Positions 49,846 to 58,937 of a stretch of DNA of 64,000 nt are shown in pieces. Numbering within the stretch: position 1 is the stretch's first letter; every line of letters starts with the position of its first letter. Origin of the DNA: Bacteroidota bacterium (GTDB lineage: Bacteria > Bacteroidota > Bacteroidia > B-17B0 > Aurantibacillaceae); contig JADJSH010000011.1 in assembly GCA_016711805.1 (NCBI GenBank), positions 62,001 to 126,000 on the forward strand, written 5' to 3'. Made by a program: the position numbers and the translations under genes. The notes beneath the pieces are model-generated. The model saw only the letters and a program-made list of their open reading frames with translations, was not told the DNA's origin and did no database searches.

Positions 49846-51207
49846 CTATTCCACGTCATCACTCATCCAATCCTTAGCTTTGCTAATTAATGAATCGAAG
49901 AAATTTCCTACTTTTTGTTTTGAGTGACCAGTTACTTTTTTCTCTGCTTTTTTGCTCGTTGTTGCTTCTACTAAAACAGTTTCTTCTACTTGTTTAGAAG
50001 AGTTAGTTCCACGTTTCAATTCGCGTTCGTATTTCTCAATACCTTTCATTACCAAGCCCACACCTGTTGCGTACATTGGATTTTTTAATTCATCATCAGC
50101 ACCAGCTAAATGTTCGTTTGGAGTTCCAATACGGCAATCCATACCAGTAGTTAACATCACTAATTGAGGTAAGTGTTTTAATTGAGAACCACCACCTGTT
50201 ACTACAATGCCACCAGCTAATTTACGTTCGAAACCAGAAGATTTAATTTCAAATAACACGAACTCTAAAATTTCTTCCATACGCGCTTGAATAATTTGCG
50301 CTAAGGTATTTACTGAAATTTCTTTGTGCGGACGACCTCTTAATCCTGGGATAGAAATCACCTCGTTCATTTGATTTTCTTGCGCTAAAGCCGAACCGAA
50401 ACGCATTTTTAATTGCTCCGCTTGTGTTTTAATAATACCACAACCTTCTTTAATATCATCGGTGATGATGTTACCACCAAAAGGAATAACAGCTGTATGA
50501 CGGATAATGCCATCATAGAAAATAGCCACATCAGTAGTACCACCACCAATATCCACTAATACAACACCTGCTTCTTTTTCTTCGTCGCTTAAAACGGCAT
50601 CAGCACTTGCTAATGGCTCTAAGTGTAAATCAACCGTGGTTAATTTAGCGCGATCAACACATTTAAAAATATTTTTTACAGCACTTACTTGTCCTGTAAT
50701 AATATGGAAATTTCCTTCTAAGCGAATTCCTGAATGCCCAATTGGGTTGCGGATACCGCTTTCGTTATCAATAATATATTCTTGAGGAATCACGTGAATA
50801 ATTTCTTCACCTGGACTCATCACTAAACGGTGCATGTTATCAATTAATTGATCCACGTCGTTTTGCGAAACTTCTTCTTCTAATGATTTACGAGTCACCA
50901 TACCGCGGTGTTGCATACTTTTAATATGTTGACCTGCAATACCAACGATTACTTCTTCAATATCAATATTTGCTTTATCGCCTGCAATTTTTATCGCAGC
51001 TTTAATAGACTCAATGGTTTGCTCAATATTAGCGACTACACCACGGTGCACACCTAGTGATTCGGATTTACCAATACTTAAAATTTCTACTTTACCATTC
51101 TCGTTTTTGTAACCAACGATAGCGGCAATTTTAGTTGTTCCAATGTCAAGACCTACTACTAGTTCTGCATTTGCTGGCATTTGTTTTTGTGTTGGTTTAT
51201 TGTCCAT
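49846..51207 (-). CDS. ftsA: Cell division protein FtsA
   Basis: 453 residues, actin-like ATPase. Phosphate-1 motif GLDIGTTKIAAIVG is at 19-32, phosphate-2 is VVLVDIGGGTTDVAIF, and the adenosine region is GGIVVTGGGSQL. The C-terminal segment (FFDSLISKAKDWM) could be the amphipathic membrane-targeting helix. FtsA links FtsZ to the membrane and recruits later divisome proteins. About 140 bases separate it from ftsZ; that gap is AT-rich and includes CTCGACTCCGCTCGAAGTGA, a repeat-like stretch, but no clear promoter. Confidence 0.96.
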   Translation of the reverse strand: MDNKPTQKQMPANAELVVGLDIGTTKIAAIVGYKNENGKVEILSIGKSESLGVHRGVVANIEQTIESIKAAIKIAGDKANIDIEEVIVGIAGQHIKSMQHRGMVTRKSLEEEVSQNDVDQLIDNMHRLVMSPGEEIIHVIPQEYIIDNESGIRNPIGHSGIRLEGNFHIITGQVSAVKNIFKCVDRAKLTTVDLHLEPLASADAVLSDEEKEAGVVLVDIGGGTTDVAIFYDGIIRHTAVIPFGGNIITDDIKEGCGIIKTQAEQLKMRFGSALAQENQMNEVISIPGLRGRPHKEISVNTLAQIIQARMEEILEFVLFEIKSSGFERKLAGGIVVTGGGSQLKHLPQLVMLTTGMDCRIGTPNEHLAGADDELKNPMYATGVGLVMKGIEKYERELKRGTNSSKQVEETVLVEATTSKKAEKKVTGHSKQKVGNFFDSLISKAKDWMSDDVE

Positions 51208-51211
51208 AAAC

Positions 51212-52024
51212 TTATTTTTTAGTGCAAACCACTTGGTTTTTATATTTTATATTGATAGTTGAATATTTATTCCAGCCATCTGTTTTGTTTAATCCTTCGG
51301 TATAAAATGTTTTTAGTTTTTCAAACTTCTCTTCAAAATCTTTCGCATCTCCAAACACAATTTTATGATTACCAATTGAAGGGTATAACTCTAATTCCTT
51401 ATCAGGCGTTACATTTATTTGATGTATCAGGCTTGCTAAAACCGAATCCTTAGCAATATAAGTGGAGATGTTATAAATATCATCGAGTACACTGATGGCT
51501 GCAAATTTTTCGTTTTTCGAAATGGCATCTACCGAAACTTGGTAACGAGTTGCATACGGTTCAACAATGAATCCTGTAGCAATAATTACACGTGCGGTGA
51601 ATTTATCGCTTAAAGGCATTAGTTTAGATTTCGTATCAATGTAATAACTTTCGCCATCCATGTTCATTACTCGAACTAATGGTGTGCGCTGTGTTACATT
51701 CATGGTTACATCTCCATTTACATCTACGGCTATATCAGCGTTTTCTACAGCGGGATGAGAATTCAATGCTTTCTCTAAACCGTTCACATCAATATTTTTT
51801 AAAGAAGTGTTTAAAATTGAGTCGTTTCTTTCTTTGAAAAACTCTTTTACATCTTCTTCATCAATAAAGGTGTTAACTTCTGTATTATTAACCGATACCA
51901 ATAAATTTTCGGCTACTACGTTTTTTTCTTTGCTAGTAGCAAAGGCTAAAGACGCTAGTAGGCCTGATAATCCAATAATCCAAAGAACGATGATTAATAT
52001 TTTTCTAAAATTTATTTTTTTCAT
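51212..52024 (-). CDS. ftsQ: Cell division protein FtsQ/DivIB
   Basis: 270 residues. A short cytoplasmic tail, one membrane helix (about 9-29, ILIIVLWIIGLSGLLASLAFA), then a POTRA-like domain (VNNTEVNTFIDEEDVKEF ... LEKALNSHPAVENADIAVDV) and the FtsQ beta-domain. FtsQ is a periplasmic divisome hub that connects FtsL and FtsB to the ring. Weak sequence conservation is normal; the assignment rests on topology, the POTRA pattern and position between murC and ftsA. The start overlaps the murC stop by four bases. Confidence 0.88.
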   Translation of the reverse strand: MKKINFRKILIIVLWIIGLSGLLASLAFATSKEKNVVAENLLVSVNNTEVNTFIDEEDVKEFFKERNDSILNTSLKNIDVNGLEKALNSHPAVENADIAVDVNGDVTMNVTQRTPLVRVMNMDGESYYIDTKSKLMPLSDKFTARVIIATGFIVEPYATRYQVSVDAISKNEKFAAISVLDDIYNISTYIAKDSVLASLIHQINVTPDKELELYPSIGNHKIVFGDAKDFEEKFEKLKTFYTEGLNKTDGWNKYSTINIKYKNQVVCTKK

Positions 52025-53412
52025 TTTGTTGTTTCATTCAGCAGCTTCTCAATCGGTTCAATCAAACTGTCTATATCTCCCGCTCCCAATGTCATCACTA
52101 CTTGTGGTGGATGTGTTTTTAAAAATTCGAGCACGTTTTCTTTTTTCACTAAAAACTTTTCTTTGCTTTTCATTTTATCTAACAACATCTGCGAATTGAT
52201 TCCTTCGATTGGTTTTTCTCTGGCAGGGTAGATGTCTAATAACACACATACATCCAATAAATCTAAACTCTCTGCAAAACCATCGGCAAAATCACGTGTG
52301 CGTGTAAACAAATGCGGCTGAAAAATACCCGTTACTTTTTTATCTGGATATAATTGTTTAGCAGCGGTAATGGCAGCTCTCAATTCTTCCGGATGATGGG
52401 CATAATCATCAATGTACACAACAGACTTTGATTTTACTCGGTAATCAAATCTTCGTTTCACTCCTTTAAAAGAACATAAGGCTTTGTTTATCACATCGCC
52501 CTTAATACCTAATTGTTGCGCAACTGCTACTGCTGCAATCGAATTTTCTACATTATGTAAGCCCGGTAACCCAATGGCTACGTGGTTTACAGGCTCTATG
52601 GGACTATTGATGTTGTAACAAAATTCGCCATCAATAATTTCAATAGAATTCGCAGAGTATTCAGTATCTAAATTTAATGAGTAGACAAGTCTTTTATCCT
52701 TGAGTCTCAAATCGTTATCAACATTTTTTTTAACAATCAAAAAGCCCTCTTTTTGAACCTGAGAAGCAAATTGAGTATAGGTTTGATGCATGGCATTTAA
52801 GTCGCCATAAATGTCCAGATGGTCAGCGTCAACACTTGTTATCACTGTAATATAGGGATGAAGAGTCAAAAAAGAACGATCGTATTCATCTGCCTCAACT
52901 ACTACGTAAGCGTCCTTATCGTTAGCATCTCCCAACAACAAATTGGTTTTATAATTTTGAGAAATGCCCCCTAAAAAGGCAAAACAATTAATACCCGCTG
53001 TTTTTAAAATATGAGTCGTAAGCGTGGTGGTAGTTGTTTTTCCGTGAGTACCCGCAATAGCAATCGTGCGAAATTGTTTAGTGATTTCTCCTAATACCCA
53101 AGCGCGCTTTTGTAAATTGTAGCCTTCGTTTTGAAGATACACAAACTCTGCATGGTCTTTTGGAACGGCAGGCGTATAAATCACTAAAATTTCTTCCTTA
53201 TTATAGAGCGAAAATAATTTTTTGACTAAGGCTTTATCCTCATCAAAATGTAATTGAGCGCCTTCGTCTTGTAATTGTCTCGTTAAATCTGTTTCAGTTT
53301 TGTCGTAACCATAAACGGTTTTACCATAATGGTTAAAGTAGCGAACTAAAGCACTCATGCCAATGCCACCAGCACCAAGGAAATAATATAATTTATAATC
53401 AAGTATGTTCAT
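52021..53412 (-). CDS. murC: UDP-N-acetylmuramate-L-alanine ligase
   Basis: 463 residues. N-terminal UDP-binding Rossmann motif FLGAGGIGMSAL (11-22); ATP loop GTHGKTTT (121-128); central motifs EADEYDRSFL and DADHLDIYG; C-terminal DDYAHHPEE typical of MurC. It adds L-Ala to UDP-MurNAc, the first peptide step of peptidoglycan synthesis, in the cytoplasm. Six bases separate it from murG and it overlaps ftsQ. Confidence 0.97.
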   Translation of the reverse strand: MNILDYKLYYFLGAGGIGMSALVRYFNHYGKTVYGYDKTETDLTRQLQDEGAQLHFDEDKALVKKLFSLYNKEEILVIYTPAVPKDHAEFVYLQNEGYNLQKRAWVLGEITKQFRTIAIAGTHGKTTTTTLTTHILKTAGINCFAFLGGISQNYKTNLLLGDANDKDAYVVVEADEYDRSFLTLHPYITVITSVDADHLDIYGDLNAMHQTYTQFASQVQKEGFLIVKKNVDNDLRLKDKRLVYSLNLDTEYSANSIEIIDGEFCYNINSPIEPVNHVAIGLPGLHNVENSIAAVAVAQQLGIKGDVINKALCSFKGVKRRFDYRVKSKSVVYIDDYAHHPEELRAAITAAKQLYPDKKVTGIFQPHLFTRTRDFADGFAESLDLLDVCVLLDIYPAREKPIEGINSQMLLDKMKSKEKFLVKKENVLEFLKTHPPQVVMTLGAGDIDSLIEPIEKLLNETTK

Positions 53413-53418
53413 TTAGTA

Positions 53419-54528
53419 CTAAAGGCTGTAGTGGGCTAATTTTAAAACTTCGTTGGCAATAATATTCGTAGAATTTGGCATAGCAAGTAATCCACAATTT
53501 TTACTGATCTCTTGTTGCAAGCTGCTATTGTTTACTAAAGCAATCGCTTCTTTTATTAAGTTGGCTTTAGCTTGATCGTCTCTCACTAAAATAGCCGCCT
53601 TTTTGTTCACTAATGACATCGCATTTTTGGTTTGATGATCTTCGGCGGCAGTTAATAGAGGAACTAAAATACTTGGTTTTTGCACGATGCATAATTCGGA
53701 AATAGCACCCGCACCAGCTCGCGAAATCACCACGTCAGCAAAGGCATAAGCCAAATCCATGCGTGTAATAAAATCAACCGCTCTAATATTTTTGGATTCA
53801 AAAGCAGTTGTTTGTTGTTTAGCGGTTTCGAAATAAGTTTTACCCGTTTGCCAAATTAGCTGAATGTTATTATCGGCTAATTGTTGTAAGCCTTCACTCA
53901 TCGCTTCGTTAATACCCTTAGCACCAAGGCTTCCACCAACTACTAAAATTGTTTTTCGGTTTTTATCTAATTTAAAAAACTCAAAGGCTTCGTCGCGTTT
54001 AGCGGCTATATTGGTGATATCTTGTCGAACAGGGTTACCCGTTAAAATGATTTTTTCTTTCGGAAAGAATTGTTCCATGCCTTCGTAGGCGACACAAATC
54101 TTACTTGCTTTCTTCGATAGTATTTTATTAGTAATTCCTGCGTAGGAATTTTGTTCTTGTAATAATGCTGGAATGCCTTTGTTGGTGGCTGCTTTTAATA
54201 ATGGCCCAGAAGCATAGCCGCCTGTTCCAACAACCACGTCTGGTTTAAATTCGTTAACAATTTTACGTGTCTTTAATAAAGACTGTATAATAAGGAATGG
54301 TAATTTTAAATTAGATAAGGTGAATTTACGCTGCAGACCCGCAATAGGAACACCAATGATTTTGTAACCAGCCGCAGGAACTTTCTCCATTTCCATTTTG
54401 CCTAAAGCGCCCACAAATAAAATCTCCGCATGAGGAACTAATTTTTTTATCTCATTAGCAATAGCAACTGCAGGAAAAATATGTCCTCCAGTACCGCCGC
54501 CGCTTAATATGACTTTTAGTGGTTTCAT
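53419..54528 (-). CDS. murG: UDP-GlcNAc : undecaprenyl-PP-MurNAc-pentapeptide transferase
   Basis: 369 residues, GT-B fold glycosyltransferase family 28. The first glycine loop SGGGTGGHIFPAVAIA is at 9-24, VVGTGGYASGPLLKAA and LLQEQNSYAG are in the N-domain, and VVGGSLGAKGINEA and SRAGAGAISELCI are in the C-domain sugar-nucleotide site. MurG makes lipid II at the inner face of the membrane. It starts right after ftsW ends (no gap). Confidence 0.97.
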   Translation of the reverse strand: MKPLKVILSGGGTGGHIFPAVAIANEIKKLVPHAEILFVGALGKMEMEKVPAAGYKIIGVPIAGLQRKFTLSNLKLPFLIIQSLLKTRKIVNEFKPDVVVGTGGYASGPLLKAATNKGIPALLQEQNSYAGITNKILSKKASKICVAYEGMEQFFPKEKIILTGNPVRQDITNIAAKRDEAFEFFKLDKNRKTILVVGGSLGAKGINEAMSEGLQQLADNNIQLIWQTGKTYFETAKQQTTAFESKNIRAVDFITRMDLAYAFADVVISRAGAGAISELCIVQKPSILVPLLTAAEDHQTKNAMSLVNKKAAILVRDDQAKANLIKEAIALVNNSSLQQEISKNCGLLAMPNSTNIIANEVLKLAHYSL

Positions 54529-55683
54529 TTATTCAGTAATCACTTCTTGTTCTTTATTAGTAGTATCCTCGTTTGCTCTACTCACACTTAAAATAATGCC
54601 AATGGCAATACAGGTAAACCAAATAGAGGTCCCTCCCATACTTACTAAAGGTAACGGTTGACCTGTTACAGGAAATAAATTCACAGCAACTGCCATATTA
54701 ATGAGGGCTTGAAACACCAAGCTAAAACTTAAACCAACAGCCATTAATCCGCCAAAGGTTTTTTCTGAGTCCCTTAAAATTCTAATGCCTCTAAATAATA
54801 AAATCATGTATAGGAAAAGCATAGCAAAGCCGGTAAACAAACCATACTCTTCAATAATAATAGCATAAATAAAATCAGAAGATGCTTGCGGTAAAAACGC
54901 ACGTTGTGTGCTATTACCTGGGCCTTTACCAATGACGCCGCCTGTAGCAATAGCAATTTTTGCTTGTTCGCTTTGGTAATTGTTTTTAGCATCTCCTTCA
55001 GAGAAATTTTCAATACGTGCTTTCCATGTTCTACCACGAGGTATAGCATCTGGAAACTGATAAATAGTAATGCCCAGTAATAACGCAAAACCTACACAGC
55101 CAGCTAAAATGTACATGATGAATTTTGCTTTTATTCTTCCAACAAACATTAAAAATAAACAGTTCACAAATAATAAGGCTGCTGTAGAAAAGTTAGCTGG
55201 GAAAATCAATAAACAGATAAAACCTACCGGAATTAATAAATATTTTAGGAGTGATTTAAAATCTTCTAATTGACCTTGACGAATAGTAAGCGTGCGTGCT
55301 ACGAAAATTATTAAAATAATTTTGGCAACGTCGGAAGACTGAAATGTTAACCCTATCCCCGGAATTGGAATCCAACGACTTGCCTCGCCTGCACTCACTC
55401 CTTTTAATAATGTAAATAGCAATAAAGGAATCACAAACAAAATACCAATCTGCGCCACCCTAGAGAACAGAGTGTATTTGAGTTTGTGAACTAAATACAT
55501 TATTAAAATACCACCAACTACTGTAATGCCATGTTTGATTAAGTAGGCCTCGGTATTACCTTGTTTATATTTATGTGCTAATGTTACAACCGAACTGTAT
55601 ACTACCAAAATAGATAGTAGAGACAATAGAAAAACTATCGTCCAGATTACTCTATCTCCTTTTAAGTATGCGAATTGTTTCAT
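54529..55683 (-). CDS. ftsW: SEDS peptidoglycan polymerase FtsW
   Basis: 384 residues with about ten membrane helices. Family blocks include GGVIGKGPGNSTQRAFLPQASSDFI (split here into short motifs GGVIGKGPG and LPQASSDF), EYGLFTGFAML and TGQPLPLVSMGGTS. FtsW polymerises lipid II into glycan strands together with FtsI at the septum. Between it and the upstream murD' frame are about 75 bases containing a 12-base-pair hairpin. Confidence 0.95.
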   Translation of the reverse strand: MKQFAYLKGDRVIWTIVFLLSLLSILVVYSSVVTLAHKYKQGNTEAYLIKHGITVVGGILIMYLVHKLKYTLFSRVAQIGILFVIPLLLFTLLKGVSAGEASRWIPIPGIGLTFQSSDVAKIILIIFVARTLTIRQGQLEDFKSLLKYLLIPVGFICLLIFPANFSTAALLFVNCLFLMFVGRIKAKFIMYILAGCVGFALLLGITIYQFPDAIPRGRTWKARIENFSEGDAKNNYQSEQAKIAIATGGVIGKGPGNSTQRAFLPQASSDFIYAIIIEEYGLFTGFAMLFLYMILLFRGIRILRDSEKTFGGLMAVGLSFSLVFQALINMAVAVNLFPVTGQPLPLVSMGGTSIWFTCIAIGIILSVSRANEDTTNKEQEVITE

Positions 55684-55726
55684 TAGTTAATTGTTTTGTT
55701 GTTTATTTGTTTCCATGTTTTTTGCT

Positions 55727-55751
55727 GTTTTATGTTTTTAAAACATAAAAC
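55727..55751 (-). promoter_or_regulatory. Hairpin ahead of ftsW
   Basis: A perfect 12-base-pair inverted repeat (GTTTTATGTTTT / AAAACATAAAAC) around a single base. It lies between the murD' stop and the ftsW start. No T-tract follows it on the minus strand, so it is not a standard terminator. It may slow ribosomes, protect mRNA or be a remnant of the duplication next to it. Confidence 0.5.
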
Positions 55752-55760
55752 AACCAAACA

Positions 55761-56224
55761 TTAAACATTTAAAACGAGTTCCTTGAATTTGTTACCTCTG
55801 TTTTTATAATTGTCAAAAGGGTCGAAACTTGGGCAAGCTGGCGAAAATAAAACCGCTTGGTTTTTAATCGCTTTTGCTTTCGAAATTCCAACAGCACTTT
55901 CTAAATTATCGGCTACAATAACCATCACGTGTTTATTAAAGATGTTTTTATTTCAGAGAATCGTCTGCCAAAATAAATCACCGTTTTAATATTATAGTAA
56001 TTGATATTAGTGAACCAAGAGTAATCGGTTTTTAAATCATCTCCACCTAATATCAATACTATTTCTGCGTCCACAGAATTAATACTTTCCACAGTTAGCC
56101 TTGCATTAGTTGCTTTCGAATCATTAATGAAGGTGACTTCATTAATGTTGGCAACAAATTCAAAACTATGATCTGTTTCTCTATTAATAGAAAACGTTTT
56201 TTGACCTAGTGCAACTTCTTTCAT
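55761..56224 (-). pseudogene. Stand-alone MurD C-terminal domain (murD'), one frameshift
   Basis: From an ATG one base after the murD stop this frame encodes only the third domain of MurD. It keeps the D-Glu-site motif FINDSKATNARL and the GGDD strand, but no ATP loop and no UDP domain. The frame breaks at 55925 in an A5 run; one extra A gives FSEIKNIFNKHVMVIVADNL and then the second motif FSPACPSFDPFDNYKNRG. Corrected length is about 154 residues. Compared with the main MurD domain (303-457) the similarity is clear but far from identical, so the copy is old. It may be a kept domain protein or a decaying remnant. Confidence 0.75.
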
Positions 56225-56225
56225 T

Positions 56226-57599
56226 TTATAAACCTCTTACTGCTGTTTTAAATTGAACACCTCTATCTTCGTAGTTTTGAAATAAGTCGAAACTAGCACA
56301 TGCTGGAGATAATAAAACTGCATCTCCTTTAGAAGTTAATTTGTAAGACATGGCAACTGCTTCAACAGCAGAACCAGCTTCCATAATATTTTCTACAGAA
56401 CCTTTAAATGCTTTGATGATTTTTTTATTATCCACACCTAAGCAAACAATCGCTTTTACTTTTTCTTTTACAAGGTCAACTAATTCTTCGTAGTTGTTTC
56501 CTTTGTCTTGTCCACCAACAATCCAAACAGTTGGTTTTTGCATACTTTCTAAGGCATACCAAGCAGAGTTAACGTTAGTTGCTTTTGAATCGTTAATAAA
56601 TTCGATGCCATTAATAGAGGCAACAAATTCTAAACGGTGTTCAACATTTACGAAGTCTTCTAAACTTTCGCGGATAATGTCTTTGCGTATATCTACGATA
56701 CGCGCTGCCATTGAAGCAGCCATTGAGTTGTAAACGTTATGTTTACCTGCAAGAGCCAATTGTTCTAGGGTCATAATTAAGGGTTTAGGGTTATTATTAT
56801 AATTAAGGGTTATTTCATTGTTTTGTAAGAAGGCGCCATTTCCTTCTATGGTTTTTTTGATGCTGAAGGGAACTAATTCCGCTTCAATGTGTGTGTGCTT
56901 CATAAATTCTTCCATCACTACATCATCTGCACAATACACAAAAGCATCATCTTTGGTTAAGTTTTGAGTAATGCGGAATTTGGATGCCACATAATTCTCA
57001 AACTTATATTCGTATCTATCTAAATGATCAGGCGTAATGTTTAATAGCACTGCTACGTCTGCTTTAAAATTATACATGCCATCTAATTGAAAACTACTTA
57101 ACTCTAACACGTAGTAATCAAAATTTTCGGTTGCTACTTGGTAAGCAAAACTTTTTCCGATGTTGCCACCTAAGCCTACATTGTACCCTGCTTTTTTTAG
57201 GATATGATAGGTAAGTAGAGTAGTAGTTGTTTTTCCATTACTACCTGTAATACAAATCGTTTTTGCCTTGGTATGTCGGCCTGCAAATTCTATTTCAGAA
57301 ATCACAGGAATGTTTTTTGCTTTTGCTTTTTGAACAAGTTCCACTTTATCAGGAATACCAGGACTCTTGATGATTTCCGTTGCATTTAAAATTAAGTTCT
57401 CTGTATGTGTACCTTCTTCAAAAGCAATATTATGATGAACTAATTCTAATTTATATTTTTCTTTAATTAAACTTTTGTCAGATACAAACACATCATAACC
57501 TTTAGCTTGTGCCAAAATAGCACTGCCAACGCCACTCTCACCAGAACCGAGAATAACCATGCGAGGTTTTTGATTAGATATGTTTGTATTTAAGTTCAA
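56226..57599 (-). CDS. murD: UDP-MurNAc-L-Ala : D-glutamate ligase
   Basis: 457 residues with all three Mur ligase domains. N-terminal GSGESGVGSAILA (18-30) binds the UDP part, the ATP loop GSNGKTTT is at 119-126, and the central motif is NITPDHLDRY. The C-terminal domain (303-457) has FINDSKATN (Lys339, Thr341) and SPACASFDLFQNYEDRG, which hold D-glutamate. It lies between mraY and the stand-alone C-domain copy. Nothing suggests the main gene is damaged. Confidence 0.97.
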   Translation of the reverse strand: MNLNTNISNQKPRMVILGSGESGVGSAILAQAKGYDVFVSDKSLIKEKYKLELVHHNIAFEEGTHTENLILNATEIIKSPGIPDKVELVQKAKAKNIPVISEIEFAGRHTKAKTICITGSNGKTTTTLLTYHILKKAGYNVGLGGNIGKSFAYQVATENFDYYVLELSSFQLDGMYNFKADVAVLLNITPDHLDRYEYKFENYVASKFRITQNLTKDDAFVYCADDVVMEEFMKHTHIEAELVPFSIKKTIEGNGAFLQNNEITLNYNNNPKPLIMTLEQLALAGKHNVYNSMAASMAARIVDIRKDIIRESLEDFVNVEHRLEFVASINGIEFINDSKATNVNSAWYALESMQKPTVWIVGGQDKGNNYEELVDLVKEKVKAIVCLGVDNKKIIKAFKGSVENIMEAGSAVEAVAMSYKLTSKGDAVLLSPACASFDLFQNYEDRGVQFKTAVRGL

Positions 57600-57661
57600 T
57601 TTTTGTTTTTAATTTAATTTTGTTCAATCTCCTTTTCCAAATAGGGGTAGGGGAGGGGCTA

Positions 57662-58930
57662 TTATCTTAATTTTAATGTGACAATGGTTAGTGCGGCAAG
57701 CATAATTCCAATAATAAAAAAGCGCATCACAATTTTTGACTCATGAAATCCTGATTTTTGGTAATGATGATGAAGAGGTGCCATCTTAAATAAGCGGTTG
57801 GCTTTGGCAAATTCAAGTCCGTGTTTTTTGCGTTGATATTTAAAGTAAAACACCTGCATGATTACGGATAAATTTTCAATTAAGAATACACCACATAAAA
57901 TTGGGATCAATAATTCTTTACGAATAGCAATTGCAAACACAGCGATGATGCCTCCTAATGCTAAACTTCCTGTGTCGCCCATAAAAACTTGAGCAGGGAA
58001 AGCGTTATACCAAAGGAAGCCAACGCATGCGCCAACAAAGGCCGCCATAAACACCACCAATTCACCTGTGTTAGGTATGTACATGATGTTTAAGTAATCC
58101 GCAAAAATAGTATTACCACTTACATAAGCTAAAATTCCTAAGGTGGTTCCAATAATAGCACTTGTTCCTGCGGCTAATCCGTCAATGCCATCCGTAATAT
58201 TTGCTCCGTTAGAAACAGCCGTTACAATTAAAATAACAATGGGAATAAAAATTAGCCAACCGTATTTTACAGCACTATCTCCCATAAACGATAAAACGCT
58301 CACGTAATCAAATTCGTTATCTTTTACAAAAGGAATAGTTGTTTTAATACTCTTAATGGGTGTCGGTGCGTATTTTGGTAAAGTCAAATCTTTTTTGCTA
58401 CTGATAGCATCATCAAAAGAATAAGCACTCTGCTGGTTAGCAGTCATTCGTTCTTTTACAACCACATCAGGATGGAAATAGAATACAGCACCTACTAATA
58501 AACCAATACCAATTTGTCCAACAACTTTAAATTTCCCTTTTAAGCCTTCTTTGTTTTTCTTAAATACTTTTATGTAATCATCTAAGAAACCAATACTTCC
58601 TAACCATACGGTTGAGATGAGCATCAATACAATATAAACGTTGTGAATTTTTGCAAATAATAAAGTGGGAATAATGATAGCGGCCAAAATAATTAAACCA
58701 CCCATTGTTGGAGTGCCCGCTTTTTCATTTTGCCCTTCTAAACCTAATTCACGGATCGTTTCACCAATTTGTTTTTTACGGATGTAATTAATGATACGTT
58801 TACCAAATATCATGGTAATCACTAACGACGATAATAAAGCCAACGCCGCTCTAAACGAGATGTATTGAAACACCCCAGCTCCTGGAAAGTTAAAGTGTTG
58901 ATCTAAGTAGTGGAATAAGTAGTAAAACAT
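57662..58930 (-). CDS. mraY: Phospho-MurNAc-pentapeptide transferase
   Basis: 422 residues, about ten membrane helices. Family motifs: GTPTMGGLI, GFLDDYIKV (Asp-Asp), NGANITDGIDGLAAGTSAI, FMGDTGSLALGG and FKMAPLHHHYQKSGF (His triad). A loop of about 60 residues (DVVVKERMTANQ...PFVKDNEFD) between helices makes it longer than E. coli MraY (360) and is common in Bacteroidota. MraY makes lipid I. Confidence 0.96.
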   Translation of the reverse strand: MFYYLFHYLDQHFNFPGAGVFQYISFRAALALLSSLVITMIFGKRIINYIRKKQIGETIRELGLEGQNEKAGTPTMGGLIILAAIIIPTLLFAKIHNVYIVLMLISTVWLGSIGFLDDYIKVFKKNKEGLKGKFKVVGQIGIGLLVGAVFYFHPDVVVKERMTANQQSAYSFDDAISSKKDLTLPKYAPTPIKSIKTTIPFVKDNEFDYVSVLSFMGDSAVKYGWLIFIPIVILIVTAVSNGANITDGIDGLAAGTSAIIGTTLGILAYVSGNTIFADYLNIMYIPNTGELVVFMAAFVGACVGFLWYNAFPAQVFMGDTGSLALGGIIAVFAIAIRKELLIPILCGVFLIENLSVIMQVFYFKYQRKKHGLEFAKANRLFKMAPLHHHYQKSGFHESKIVMRFFIIGIMLAALTIVTLKLR

Positions 58931-58937
58931 TTTATCG

